Source: Phascolarctos cinereus (Eukaryota > Chordata > Mammalia > Diprotodontia > Phascolarctidae). Taken from it: a stretch of 64,000 nucleotides of DNA. The notes beneath the pieces were generated by a model. The model had not been told where the DNA came from and did not search any database. It was given only the letters and a program-made list of their open reading frames with translations. The stretch's first letter is position 1, and each line of letters starts with the position of its first letter. The stretch is from positions 6,356,001 through 6,420,000 of the forward strand of contig NW_018344126.1 of the NCBI RefSeq assembly GCF_002099425.1. Reading direction: 5' to 3'. Made by a program: the position numbers and the translations under genes. Positions 1-11,600 of the stretch are shown one piece after another.

Positions 1-129
1 AGAAATGCAGAATACTATAGTTAAGAGCCTGTCCAACTTTACCACATAAGGTCCTATTACCCAATCTTCATAACTTCAACACCTAAATTCCTTTTATCTA
101 TGAGAAATTTTTCTCACAGTTAATATTTA

Positions 130-283
130 TTAAATCACAGATCTAGCAGGAAGAGACTTCAAAGCCCCATTCAACACCCCCATTTTATAAGTGAGGAAAT
201 TGGAGACCAGAAAGGTTCAGTGATTTGCTTGGTGTCACAGTAAGTGGCAGAGCTGGAATTTTAACCTTGATCATCTGACTCCA
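130..283 (-). mobile_element. MIR-type SINE relic
   Basis: The block reads as the complement of a MIR/Ther-type SINE: an attenuated 'gaaggg' body, 'cattttataagtgaggaaa', 'gtggcagagctggaatttt' and a final 'ctgactcca' stretch occur in the expected order. It is old and has no clear target duplication. The family name is from memory. Confidence 0.7.
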
Positions 284-405
284 AATAATAATAATGATAG
301 CTAGCATTTAAATAGCTCTTACTAGACGCAGAACACTATGCTAAGCACTTTACAAGCTTTACAAATATTTTCTCCTTTGATCCTGACAACAACCCTTCCT
401 GGTCC
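284..405 (-). mobile_element. Ther2/CORE-SINE 3' part
   Basis: An (aat)n head is followed by 'gctagcatttaaatagctc', 'ctatgctaagcactttac' and 'tttgatcctgacaacaac', the usual reverse-strand 3' half of a marsupial/therian CORE-SINE. The tRNA-like head, which would lie to the right, is missing. Confidence 0.65.
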
Positions 406-584
406 AGTATTTTTCAGCTATACCATGTTGCCTTTCATTAAAAGAAAAAAAAAAGCCTGCCAAATGTTCATATAGTTAGCTTATATGGTGTGTTAGGCTT
501 TACAAAGCACTTTACAAATATTCTATTTTATCTTACTGCAACCTTTTTGTACGTATTGGTTTGGTTTGCTTACCATTTTCTCTC

Positions 585-695
585 CCATTATATTGTGATC
601 TCCTTGAGGACAGGGATGGTCTTCTGTTTTATTTACTTATTTGTTTGTTTATTGATTCATTGTAACCCCACTGATTAGCACAGTATGTTTTCTGT
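585..695 (+). mobile_element. L2 LINE 3' tail
   Basis: The motif 'gtgatctccttgaggacagg' followed by 'gtaaccccactgattagcac' is the signature of the last 100 bases of L2. Only the tail remains, as is typical of 5'-truncated L2 copies. Confidence 0.65.
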
Positions 696-699
696 GTTT

Positions 700-1548
700 T
701 CATCCAAGTTATTAGAAAAAAAAAAGAAATGTTGAATAATAGAGTTCTCTTTGGGCATTCCATGGGATCCTCATCCAAGTTGACATTAATCTATTAACTA
801 CTATTTTTTGAGCAGATTTTGTGTGTATGTGTGTGTGTGTGTATGCGTGTATGTATTTCAGCTATGAATCCAACTAAATTTGTTGTAACTTAATCCTTGC
901 TTCTCTATCTTATCTATAAGAATATAATGATTTGTCTTGTTAGCATTCTAATGTACCAGTGTAGAAATGCTACGGAAAAAGGAAATAAGATTAATTTGAC
1001 ATAGTGAATTCATGTTGGCATAAGATACTTATGAACTTATAAGATATGTACTTAATAATCCGTTCTATATTTGTTCAAGGATTGGCATTGAGCACATTAA
1101 CTTATTATTTCTGGACTCTACCTTTTCTCACCTCACTCCTGTCAAAACAACCATTTTTTTTAAAAGGGAAGACACCATAAATGTGTAACAATATTAACCT
1201 GAAACCAAGAAGCTTACTTTAATAGTATCTGCTTAAGAATAGTAAGTAAATATTTTCAACATGTCTTAAGATATATAACTTCTAAATAAACCTGAAACAT
1301 TGGGAAAAATTGTCTTTTTGTTATGTTGATCCCCTATCCCAAAATGTATTTCGATCTTAGTACAATAGGTATGTTTTGAATCTTCCAATAATCCAAGATT
1401 TTGATAAAATTCTCTGTAGTTTTATTTTCCATAATTATAATAATTCCACCCTTCTTCAAGTTGGTAATGAAGTATGGATGAGCACAATTCATCATCCCAA
1501 CTGAGGAAAAAATAAAACAAAACAAAGAAAACAACCTGCTCCTTGTTG
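700..1548. other. Unassigned AT-rich sequence
   Basis: No repeat family or gene is recognised. A short (GT)n tract lies at 821-855. The rest is AT-rich and without an open frame above background. Confidence 0.5.
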
Positions 1549-1557
1549 AAAATGAGC
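1549..1557. repeat. Target-site duplication of A (left)
   Basis: The sequence aaaatgagc is repeated exactly at 2900-2908 after the A-rich tail of element A. Confidence 0.7.
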
Positions 1558-2286
1558 TAAGAGGGCAGAGCCAAGATTATGGATTGGGGGCAGCTGCCCT
1601 GGCCGAGCTCTTCCAACATTCCCCCTCAAACAACTTTAAAATAATATCTCAAATCAAATTTTGGAATGGTAGAACCAGTTAAAAGTCAAGGTTAGATATT
1701 TTTCCCAGCCTAAGAAAACTTAAGAGTCAGCTGAAGTTTGTGGCACTGAGGGGGAGGTCTGTCAGAAGCTCACACATGCAGTGGTGGCAACAGTAGCTAC
1801 AGTGGCCAAGCAGCTACTTCAGAAGCCCTCAGCCCAGATTTGGTAAGGAGTCAGAAAGAGAATTCAGGGAAACCTTTACTGGCTCTGGGTATAGCTGGCA
1901 CTGATTGACAACACTTTCCCAAATAGTTTTGGGTGGCAGTTCCAAGGCCGAGAGGAACACTTCTGGTCACTCACAAGGGACCTGGTCCCAGTACCAAAGA
2001 GAATCAAGGGCCCTTTCTGGGTAAAGACCAGAACACAGAAAAGGAGAGCATACCCCTCTTTAGATCATATCACCTTGAAAGCATGAAAAATTTACAGACC
2101 CTTAGAAGTAGTCCTAAAAAGAGGAGCAAAAAATTCTGAAGCTTGGAACAGTGCTGTCTCACCTCAAGGAAAGCACAGCCCAACTTCAAATGTACATATA
2201 TGTACAAAGAGCTATAAAATTGTGCATACCCTTGGATGTAGCAATACTACTATTGGGTCTGTATCCCAAAGAGATCAAAGGAAAAT

Positions 2287-2319
<33 letters not shown>

Positions 2320-2899
2320 ACACACATATATATGTAATTATTTATAGAAGCTTTTATTGTGGTAGCAAAGAATTGGAAATTGAGAGGATGCTCAACAATT
2401 GGAGAATGGGAACAAATCATGGCATATGATTGCGATGGAATACTATTATTATGTTATAAGAAATTATGAGATGGGAGGTTTCAAAAGAAAAAAGAACATG
2501 GCAAGATCTATATGAACTAATGCAAAGTAAAATGAGAAGAATAGAGATCATTGTGCACAGTAAGAGCAATGTTGTAATGATGATCCACTGTGAAAGACTT
2601 GGTTATTCTGACCGACACAATTATCCAAGACACTTCCTAAGGATACCATGATGAAAAAATGCTAGCCACCAGCAAAGAGAGCTGGTGAACTCTAAGTGTA
2701 AATTGAAGGATAATTTTCTCACTTTATTTTTCTTGCTTTAAAAATAAACATGGCTAATATGGAAATGTTTTGCATGATTTCACATGTATAATTGATATAT
2801 TGTTTTCCTTCTCATTGGGTGGGAGAAAGGTAGAACATATGGAACTCAAAATTTTAAAAGAAAAGAATGTTTTAAATAAATAACATTAAAAAATGAAAA
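1558..2899 (+). mobile_element. Element A: ORF-less internally deleted L1 derivative
   Basis: The insertion begins with the L1-style 5' end (gagggcagagccaagat at 1561) and carries about 630 bases of 5' UTR. Around 2190-2205 it jumps straight to the C-terminal end of ORF2 and the L1 3' UTR ('gggtctgtatcccaaagag', 'gtggtagcaaagaattgg', 'gatggaatactattatt'), then ends A-rich. The same 9 bases, aaaatgagc, flank it at 1549-1557 and 2900-2908, so it looks like one retrotransposition event. ORF1, endonuclease and reverse transcriptase are absent. Its 5' UTR type is shared with element E and differs from that of B, D, F, G and H. The internal loss could also be a deletion after insertion. Confidence 0.8.
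2287..2335. repeat. (CA)n microsatellite inside element A
   Basis: About 20 CA units run into a short TA tract. It sits inside the ORF2-end segment of A, at the place where other copies have an A-rich 'gaaaaggaaaaggt' stretch. Confidence 0.9.
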
Positions 2900-2908
2900 A
2901 AAATGAGC

Positions 2909-5050
2909 CCAGACAAAAGGAAAGATCAATTTCTTTGAAGAATAAGTGATCATGTTAGAAAAAACTCTTCAATTTTCTCAAAATGAGTAATATGAAAAAA
3001 TAAAACTGCTTGTTAAAGCCCAACATTCTTTATTCTTCTTTATCTTTCTCTGGTGGCATGCTCTCTTACAGACAGACTACACTACTTTTAGTTAATTGGA
3101 TGGCTAATAATCATTGCACATCATCTAAAAGGAATGAGAGGATCTAAATAAAATTCACAAACTGCACAGACATTCAATAACTTAATTGGTTTAAAAGAAA
3201 AAGATTTTAATCAAAACTACCTTGAAGATTCAAAACCTGGCACAAGACCAGGGAAGATGAGAAATTCAAAAGTGAATTTCCTCTTTTATTAATTTACTTA
3301 TTTACTTCTTCTTTAGGCTGGTTATTCCTTTTGGAATTAGCCAAAGTATACACTCTGGAGTCTCTCCTCCAAACAGTTTCTATGTTATTGCTTTGTAGAT
3401 CTTGTACCCTGGTCCCTACCCAACCCCAACCCCTTTTATTTTCTGTTGTGCTTCACTCTAAACAAATGCTATTTCTTGTTAGTATTCTCTCTTGTTAGGA
3501 AATTTCCTATGATTTCAATTGTGTGGTTCATTATTTAATTTTACCCTCCCCATGGTTATTTAGTTTGTTATTTCCCATGTAATTGCTATTCAGCCTTGGA
3601 TTTATAAGGTACCTTCCCACTCTTGAGTGGCACTTGCCCCTAGGAGTTCCAAGTCCCCTTCTACTGAGCACCAAATACCTACACATTATCTATCCCCAGT
3701 ATAATGTTCCCATCTTCCTTTATAGAATATTGCCCTTCCTCTATAAGAGTGTCCTCAATGATAGCCTCTTTCACTACTGAATTAAGGTTAAAGATTTTCT
3801 CTTTTCTTTCTTTATTCCAATCCTTCACTTTGTCTCCTCTCCCATTCTCCTGAGAGCTCTCTTCCTCTTGAGAGATTAGAGGGGTTGTATGTCAGGGGGA
3901 TTTCCTCCCTTAAGTTTTTAACTTTTGACTTAATTATGAAACATGCATTCTCTTCTGCCCCCTTCATCTCCTCTCTCCTTTTTATGTACCTTACCATTCT
4001 GTAATTTAGTCTCACACACACACACACACAAATGGCTTCACCATATGTGGGAAGCTGTAAGGTTTAATCTATGATGTTTCAGGACTGTTTCTCTGCCATC
4101 ACTGTTATTTCACTTCTGTTTTCATCCTTGTCTCCTTGTGCATATATCTTGTTTAGTCTAATTGCTGTTATTATGTTGTGTCCTTTGTTGCTATATTTGT
4201 TTACCCTTCTTGTATTTCTTTTGTCTACGGTATCTGAAAAGGAAATAATTTATTCAGGTCTAGTTCTCTTTCAAGAAATAAATACTTTTAAAAAAAATTC
4301 AATAACTCTCCTTTTCTGTTAATGAATAGGATCAGATTTGCAAAATTGGTCTTCCTCAGTTACATATAGTGTTCCTTTGCTTTTCAGAACATATTTTCCT
4401 ACTTCCAATTGAGGTTTCTGCTGTTTACAAAATAGTCTTGTATTATTTAAATGTCTTTTCCTTTATATTTGAATATTTTTTTCTTCTGATCATGTTGTTT
4501 GTCATTGTAACTGTAAATTTCACCACTACATATGTGTATTGGAGTTTAAATCACAGGGCATCGGAGGAGGGAGGCAAATATTGAGCTCTTTTTGGCATTA
4601 AGTTAATCTCAACTGTACGCTTGTATATTAGCTTGTATAGCCCTGCCAGAAACTTTTAAAAAATTTTAGCATAAACAGTTAAACCAACATTGAAGATACT
4701 AATAATAGGAGGAACTATGGCTGCTGATCAGCTGAAAGAGAGCAGATATTTATAAATAAATATTGGAAGTTAAAGGAATATGGATTAACACTTGATGAAA
4801 CAGAGGAATCTTTGGACTCCTGAAACAGTATAAGATCCCAGCAGAATGTTCCTGAATGGTTGAAAAGAAAGAATTAGGTAAGCAGAATTTATAGGTTTCA
4901 TAAGGGACCTCTGGCATTCGAGAGTGCCACTGACTTTTTTTTTAAAGTTCTATGCCAGCATGATTAATAAAATGATTAATTATACAGAAATTATATCTCT
5001 TGACCTTTTTATAAGTCACATATTAGAAACTCATATAATATGAGTATGAA
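2909..5050. other. Unassigned sequence, pyrimidine-rich in part
   Basis: The block has no SINE or LINE piece I can name with confidence. From about 3300 to 4560 the + strand is T/C-rich and holds a (CA)n at 4013-4030, which resembles a strongly decayed reverse-strand LINE 3' UTR. Frames at 3583-3780, 4071-4322 and 4369-4584 are low-complexity and not credible proteins. Confidence 0.4.
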
Positions 5051-5074
5051 AGACAAAAAGGTGCAATAAAAAGG

Positions 5075-5335
5075 ACAATGGCTGTGGAGTCAGAAGACAT
5101 TAGTCTGTCCTTTGGACTCTACTTATTTCTGATTCTTTTAAGCTCTCTAACATCACTGGGAAGACAAAAATCAATGTCAAATTCCACCTCGATTTGGTAT
5201 CTATGCGACCATAAGCCAGTCACTTAACCTCCCTAGGTTTCCATTTTCTCATCTGTAAAATGAAATGGTTAGACAAAATGAACTCTGAGGTTTTTTAAAA
5301 CAAGATGACCTTTGAGGTGTTTAATCTATGATCTT
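5075..5335 (+). mobile_element. MIR-type SINE
   Basis: The tail half is clear: 'gccagtcacttaacctccct', 'ttctcatctgtaaaatgaa', then 'tgacctttgaggtg' and 'atctatgatctt'. The first part (from 5075) is more diverged and may be interrupted. It is the same family as the reverse copies near 130, 37870 and 57700. Confidence 0.7.
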
Positions 5336-5339
5336 ATGT

Positions 5340-5865
5340 TTAGTATATTGACATTGATTAATATAAATAATATATACGGAAAAATAGAAATTGTATCAAT
5401 GCATTTCTTATATAGTAATTTGACCTAAAACATTCCAAAATCAAGAATTTAAAATAAGGACAAAAATATTTTATAAATACTGAGATGCATGATAATCAAT
5501 TGTTACATTTGCTTTATTGAGCCACTGTTTTTCATCAGAGAGGTCACTGCAAATTTCACACTCTAAAATTTTTGTCCACATCTTTCCACAAACCTCTAAT
5601 AGTGATTCCACGTAATGCCCTGGAAGTTTTCATGTAGTTTTTTTTTCTCTTAATTTCACAGAGCTATTAAGGTATATCAACCCTTCTGGCAAGGCTGGAC
5701 TGTGTCAGAGAAGGTATATGTAACTAAAAAAACCCCAAAAACCCAAAACTGGTTGTTACCTTTCTTTCAAGGCAATAAAAGAGGACTCATGGTAGGGATC
5801 TGTCTTGGAGGGGAGATCTTCTCATACTACAGAAGTTTTAAAAATTTCTCTGGAGAGGGAAGGTA

Positions 5866-5900
<35 letters not shown>

Positions 5901-6675
5901 ATAAATTTAAGGGTGGCACCAGCAGCTGCAGCAGATGAATTTTCAGGAAACTTTTCCTTTCCTTGGTTTATGGCTCCAGCTTGGTTCATTAAGAGGATTC
6001 AGCCATTGAATTCTGGTTTCTCAGATAAACATATGGAGTGAATCTTCTCCACTCTGTTTCTTTACTTTGTATTAACATGGGTGAAAAGGTTAATCACTCA
6101 GGGATGCTTTGATACTTAAATGATTTGCCTACTATTTTTTTTTCTAAAAATGGTTTGATAAAGGTAAAATTTTGTATTTTGAAGTAGAAAAGTTGAGAGA
6201 GGAAAGGCAAAGCAGTGGATATTTGATTTTGTTAAGTTCATTTGGCTGTGAAATCACCACACCAGCTTCGAAGTAAACAGATTGTGTGGGGACTCAAAGC
6301 AGTTTATGAATTATATTTGCATCTTTATTTTTTTCTTTTGGCTTTATAGAGAAAGGAACTGGGACTTTTGCTCTGAACTAAAACCCTCAGGAGCTAATCT
6401 CATTATCTCCAAGTAGCTTGGTCTCTATGCTCAGGCCCTTAGTGTTTGTTTATTGGAGGCAGGGATGGATAGAGACCTCAAAAATGTCCCCTACTGATCA
6501 ACCCATGTATTCATTGAGCTGTCCATTTGTTGTCTGTCATTCTCCCTGTAAGACTATCCCTTTTTCTTGTCATATATGTCTTATAGAAAGCAGATAAGAT
6601 ACAACTTTTCCTAAAAACTGGAGCTTTTGATTTAATATATAGAAGAAAATTGCTCATTCAGTGACACTTTCCTTT
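5340..6675. other. Unassigned sequence with (TG)n(AG)n
   Basis: No gene or named repeat is seen. A mixed (TG)n-(AG)n tract is at 5865-5901. Confidence 0.45.
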
Positions 6676-6679
6676 TTCT

Positions 6680-6826
6680 ATTTTTTTTTTGATGAGACAA
6701 TTGGGATTAAGTGACTTAACCAGACTCACACAGCTAGTGAGTGTTATGTGTCTGTGGCCGAATTTGAACTCAGGTCCTCTGGACTCCAGGGTCAGCTCTA
6801 TCCACTGTGCCACCTACCTGCCCCTC
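6680..6826 (-). mobile_element. tRNA-derived SINE, reverse
   Basis: Read on the - strand this has the head 'aggtaggtggcacagtgga', the B-box-like 'gagttcaaattcggcc', 'gtgactctggttaagtcac' and ends in an A-run (the T-run at 6681-6690). It is the short SINE type with a poly-A tail also seen at 46303. Confidence 0.85.
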
Positions 6827-7620
6827 TTTTTTTTTTAAAAACATGCATCTACACTAAAATCTTTCCTCCTACAGATAAATAGCCATAAATGATACTCCCA
6901 TATTACTAATGAGTCAGTTCTTAAAGCAAGACCATTTAACCCACATAAACATGGTTTTTAAGTTAAGAAATACATACAAAATTCTAAACATTAAGTGGGA
7001 GAGAGAGGTAATTATTCTCTTTACAAATTGATCTTTAAATAGTAAGTTTCCCTAGTGCATTTAAGACATTTAATTTATGTAAATTTGATTTATGTTCATT
7101 TTTTTAGGAATCATTGAGCCCCACAGATACACATAAGTAATATAGAGATTAAGTGGAAATAGTTTACTTTCTCTATAACACAGAAGCATTTTTTCAATAA
7201 AGTGAATTTTAAAATATAAATCCCATTCTTCCATTAAGTTTAATTATGAAGCTAGAATTTAACTCCATTTTCACGTGAGGAGAAGCCATCCAATAGACTG
7301 TATTGAAAAGGTTTATGATAAGCATCTTGATGCCAAAACTAAATTAGTCAGACAGAGTGGCTTATCCATTTTCATATAAGTGGAAAGACTGAAACTCAGA
7401 CCTTGAGTTTCTAACCCTAAGAGTAATGTTCTTTGCCATATTGCAATCTATCTAACTTCTTTTATTGTTCTTTGTTAGGGAGAGATTCTAGCCAGGTCAA
7501 CGTCCTTTACACAGTCAGATTTTAAATGGACTTCCTAAAACATGTCAGAGAACTAAACCCTATATTTCACATGTGGTCTCTCCCAGGTAGAGGATAAAGG
7601 AACTACAAGCTTCATTTGTT
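6827..7620. other. Unassigned sequence
   Basis: AT-rich sequence without recognisable genes or repeats beyond short A/T runs. Confidence 0.45.
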
Positions 7621-7628
7621 ATACTATT

Positions 7629-7898
7629 GGCAGCTAGGTGGCAAAGTGGATGGAGTTCTACGCCTAGAGTCAGGAAGATCTGAGTTCAAATCTGTCTTCA
7701 TATACTTATTACATGTGTCACCCTATTACTCGACCTCTGTTTGTCTTCATTTCTTTGTCTCTAAAATGGGGATAATAGTAACATCCACCTCCAGGGGTGT
7801 GAGAATCAAATGAAATAACAATTGTGAAGCACTTAGCACAGTGACTGGTACAGAAGAGTTGTTATATAAATGTTAGTTATTGTTATGATGATGATGAT
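7629..7898 (+). mobile_element. CORE-SINE (MAR1-like)
   Basis: The tRNA-like head 'ggcagctaggtggcaaagtg' with B box 'gagttcaaatctg' is followed by the CORE region 'tctaaaatggggataatag', 'gagaatcaaatgaaataac', 'gcacttagcacagtgac' and a (atg/att)n tail. The order matches the full-length marsupial CORE-SINE. Confidence 0.85.
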
Positions 7899-8210
7899 GG
7901 GGTGTTATGCAATACTGCTAGAAATATTTTAATCTATTAAAACTCTCACATATTTTAAATCTGAACTATTGCATTTCCCCTTCTTGTACTTTCACAGTTG
8001 ATTTTTTGATCCTCCCAAATCTGTATCACTCTCTACTTTATAGAGTACATACAGAAATGATACTAACCAATTAATAATAACAACAAAAATAGTGGAATGC
8101 TATAATGGGAATGAAGAAGAGACTATAATTTAAACCTGAATTATTCCATAAACGATGTATGTATGTTTAAGTTGTAATAACTTAAAACATCTCTAAGACT
8201 TTGGGGAATC

Positions 8211-8282
8211 TTGTATGTTTGTATGTATATATGTATGTGAATATAAATGTATGTTTGTACAGATATACACATATGTGCATGT
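8211..8282. repeat. TATG-rich tract
   Basis: Imperfect (TATG)n/(TA)n sequence. The 62-codon frame across it is low-complexity and not a gene. Confidence 0.8.
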
Positions 8283-8899
8283 CTATAATGCTAGATGAAA
8301 TTAAAGGCGTATCTGTTTATTCAGCTACCTGCTGGAGAGAAGAGAATCTATGGTCTTTAAATATTTGCAACCTGACTACAAATACATAAATACACAATTT
8401 TTATAAAGGATATAGTAAAGGATAGAATCTTTTCTAGTTCATTTTAAAATTAATTTATTGATCTCAGTGTGTAAGAGAAGCTATGGTTTTATTATTAGAG
8501 CTTTCTAAGACTGGGAACTGAAACCCTTCTTTTTCAGTTAGTCATGGAGTCATGATAATCAGGTGCAGAGGTCTCTCCTCCAAGTGTTTCCTTTTGAGTA
8601 AGAATATACATTTAGAACAAACTCTGAATAATGTGGCACTGTTGAGTCATTTTATGGTTAATGATGGGAAATGTTCAATGTTCAAAATCATAGCTGAATT
8701 GTTTTGACAGAGTGGTTATTAGAATAAATCAATGAATGTGGCAGTGCCATAAAAAATCAACATAAAGAGAAACATCTACAAAATTCTCCTGCCATGTTTT
8801 ACTGTGGAGTTGAGGTGACAGTGAGTTTTCAAAAGTTATGCCAGTGGAACATTTCTCTAGAAGGGTCTATAATGCTGGAAAGGCTTTAAATGATGACTT

Positions 8900-9545
8900 A
8901 CAGTGACTTATTGGAGAGGAAAGGATTCAGTGGAGTGTGTTTTATTCCATGGGATATTTGGTGATCTCATATGGCAGTACTAATTGATAAGTACTTGAAA
9001 AAACTACCATGTAAATAATTGCAGCTTATGAACCAATATATGTTGCTGAGGATGAAGTGATAGAAAAATTCTACAAAGAATTTGAAGACACCCTCCAAAT
9101 AATATCAACATACACTCAGATACTAGGTGATTTCAATACCAAGGTAGAAAAAGGTGAAGGGGAAAAGAAACATATAAGAAAGCATGGTTCAGAAGAATAA
9201 AAGAGACAGGGCAAATATATCAATTATAAAGAATCCTCATGCCCTTAAGGATGACAATGGAGGGACTATGAACAAGAAAAAAAAACATTGTGAACAAAGA
9301 ATAAAAGATTTGCCAAAAATAGCACCAAACTGAAAAATAAAATATTTTAACAAATTGTTTTCTCCATCAAGGATGATGGAACCACCACACAGGGATACTA
9401 CCATCTCGACCCACGTGTGCTTAGAAGGGAGGAAGAAATGGTACAAAGTGAAACAAAGAAGAGGAAAATAGTTCTTACGAACCAAAATGGTGTAGGAGAG
9501 ATCTGTGCCACTGGGAAGAGGGTCCAACTCTTTTCATGTTTTTCT
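8900..9545 (+). mobile_element. RTE LINE, endonuclease part
   Basis: Translation on the + strand gives the end of an AP-endonuclease domain typical of RTE/BovB LINEs: 'VISYGSTN' near 8960, then 'IIAAYEPIYVAEDE' and 'FYKEFEDTL' at about 9015-9095, then 'LGDFNTKVEKGEGEKK' and 'RKHGSEE' at about 9125-9200. The LGDFN motif is the family's endonuclease signature. The frame is broken by stops and frame changes, so the copy is dead. It continues at 10200 after an L1 fragment. Confidence 0.85.
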
Positions 9546-10180
9546 AAATCGACCAGTTCCTCATTTCGGACATAACAGCAAGATTCTAACCCAATAATAT
9601 CCTATCTTAGAGTTTGTCTATGAAAGTTTCTCCACCCCCCTCCCAATATCATGTATTTCTTCTATTTTTGGCTGCATAGGTTTTATTTATATAATAAATT
9701 TTTAATTTAAAATAATCAAAGCAATCCCTTTTATACTTCTACCATGCTCTCACCTTATAATATGGTTTAAGGTCTGATACTACTGAATCTGCCTCCTTTA
9801 CATCTTTTTTCCCCCTGGTTTCATTGAAGTTCCTGACATTTTGTTTTTCCAAATGAACTTTGCTGTTTTTTTTTTTAACTCAGTAAGAATTTTTTTTAAA
9901 GTAATTTAATTGAGATAGCACTGAAGAAATAGATTGGTTATGTAAAATTATCATTTTATAATTGTATTGGCTTCATGTACCCATGAACAATTAATATTAT
10001 TTCAATTATTTTGGTCTGACTTTATTTGTATAAAAATTATTTTATGTTTGTGTTCACATAGTTCTGGTGTCTAATTTGGCAGGTATACTCTCAGGTATTT
10101 TATACTGTCTAGTTATTTTAAATGTTCTAATAATATTGAATAATATTGCTGACACAGTGTAGTTTCCCCATTTTTCTCTT
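9546..10180 (-). mobile_element. L1 ORF2 fragment inside the RTE LINE
   Basis: The - strand encodes decayed L1 ORF2 sequence with the motif 'KFIWKNK' followed by a 'SDLKPYYK' stretch, the region just downstream of the reverse transcriptase. The + strand text has the common 'ttggcttcatgtacccatga' and 'ttggcaggtatactctcagg' landmarks. It has neither 5' UTR nor 3' UTR, and it separates the endonuclease and reverse-transcriptase halves of the RTE copy. The right edge is approximate. Confidence 0.8.
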
Positions 10181-10199
10181 TTAATTCAAAAGCACCTCT

Positions 10200-11150
10200 G
10201 ATGAGACTAATAGGAGGGCACAGTGGCCTTCTGCAAGTGATATTCAACAATGGACTATATTTTTGTCATTCTACCAGTAGCTGAAAGGTGACAGAATATA
10301 AAATATCCACTGTGCCTTTTTTATTTTTAAAAATGTGCTTTTTTTATTTGTTAGTTGATTTAAGAAAAAAAGCATTTTTAAAAATTAACAAAATGCTTCC
10401 TTGTGGCTTTTTTTACAGCAAGGTGTCTTTCTTTCATCAAGACATTCAACATTCCATGGAAGGTATATCCGTAGAAATGAACCTGAGGGGAGATGAAATT
10501 AATCAAGGGATAAAACAGGGAGATGTGTGCTCACCAAAGGTATTTGCCGCTGAGATCAAAGAGATTCAAGGCAGAATCCAGATAAAAGAAAGACTACTTT
10601 TGGAGCATGGTGCCCTCTAGATGTTCATGTTTGTGTCTGATATTGTGTTGATTACATTAAGACACAGAACATGGCAGAGACTCCTGGAAGAGATCTATAG
10701 TTCTTCAAAGGCATTTGACCTGTCTATTCACAGATGAAAGTCCAACTGTGAAAGCATGTCTGTTTTTCAGATTTTAACATGCATTTGGATGGAGACACTA
10801 CTGACCTCATTTAACCACATGCATATATTGAATAGAGGGGCCTCATTATAAATGGGAGAAGAGCGGCTGTATTGCTTTGGGAAAATTACAAAATTCCTTT
10901 ATTGACCCTCAAGCTTCCCAATAAAGCAAAGGACCATTTTCTTTTTAAAATGTCAACATTTTCCTGGTGTTTTTATGTGGCAAATATGTCAGTGAGTCAC
11001 AGAACACCACTTCCTCAAACTCAAAATGTATAATGCATGAAAGACAATGGAAAGATATGGTGGGTGTGAGCAGGGTTCAAAAAAGTATGTTTGAAGGAGA
11101 ACAGACTCTGAAGTAAAAAATGATGTTATCAGGCAATTGTATGGTAGGAA
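10200..11150 (+). mobile_element. RTE LINE, reverse-transcriptase part
   Basis: The second half of the RTE copy. Motifs in order: 'STMDYIFVI' near 10250, 'LLVDLRKKAF' (the acidic palm motif region) near 10350-10380, 'INQGIKQGDVCSPKVF' at about 10498-10545, and 'DIVLI' near 10640 (corrupted FADD box; aspartate partly lost). Further on, 'YCFGKI' and 'HERQWKDM' match the C-terminal tail of RTE proteins. The longest open stretch is 10288-10620, 110 codons. The order and spacing support one continuous but broken RTE element from about 8900 to 11150. Confidence 0.85.
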
Positions 11151-11154
11151 GAGA

Positions 11155-11600
11155 AGACACATTGGTTCCACAATCTGGAGCTAAGCCCTAAGGGAATACT
11201 GTGAACCAGCAATATTGCTACTAGGTCTATACCCCAAAGAGAATAAGAAAAAGGGAAAGGAATCATCTGTACAAAAATATTCATAGAAGCACTTTTTGTG
11301 ATGGCAAAGAATTGGAAACCATGGAATGCCCATCATTTGAGGAATGGCTGAAATAGTTGTGGTGTATGATTGTGATGGAATATCATTATGCTGTTAGAAG
11401 TGATGAAGGTGATGGTTTCAGAAAAATCTGGAAAGATTTATATGAATTGATGCAAAGTGAAATAAGCAAAACTAGATCTTTGAACAAAGTAACAGTCATG
11501 TTTTAACTCAATATTTTTAACTCTGATTTTTAGCTCTGATAATCAACTCTGAAATACTTAGGTACTTGGATCAATAAAAATGATCCACGATAATTTTGAT
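11155..11600 (+). mobile_element. Inverted ORF2-end/3' UTR piece of B
   Basis: The + strand shows 'caatattgctactaggtcta', 'tttttgtgatggcaaagaat', 'gtgatggaatatcattatgc' and 'cttaggtacttgg', all standard for the L1 end, but it stops in the middle of the 3' UTR without a poly-A. It is joined head-on to B at 11600/11601. An independent insertion is unlikely because it lacks a 3' end. Confidence 0.75.

Noticed and set aside
7629-7700. tRNA gene suggested by A- and B-box-like sequence
   Set aside because: It is the tRNA-derived head of a SINE; no cloverleaf with an acceptor stem could be drawn.
11155-11600. L1 twin-priming as the cause of the inverted end of element B
   Set aside because: Twin priming inverts the 5' part and leaves the 3' part with its poly-A in forward order; here the 3' part is inverted and has no poly-A.
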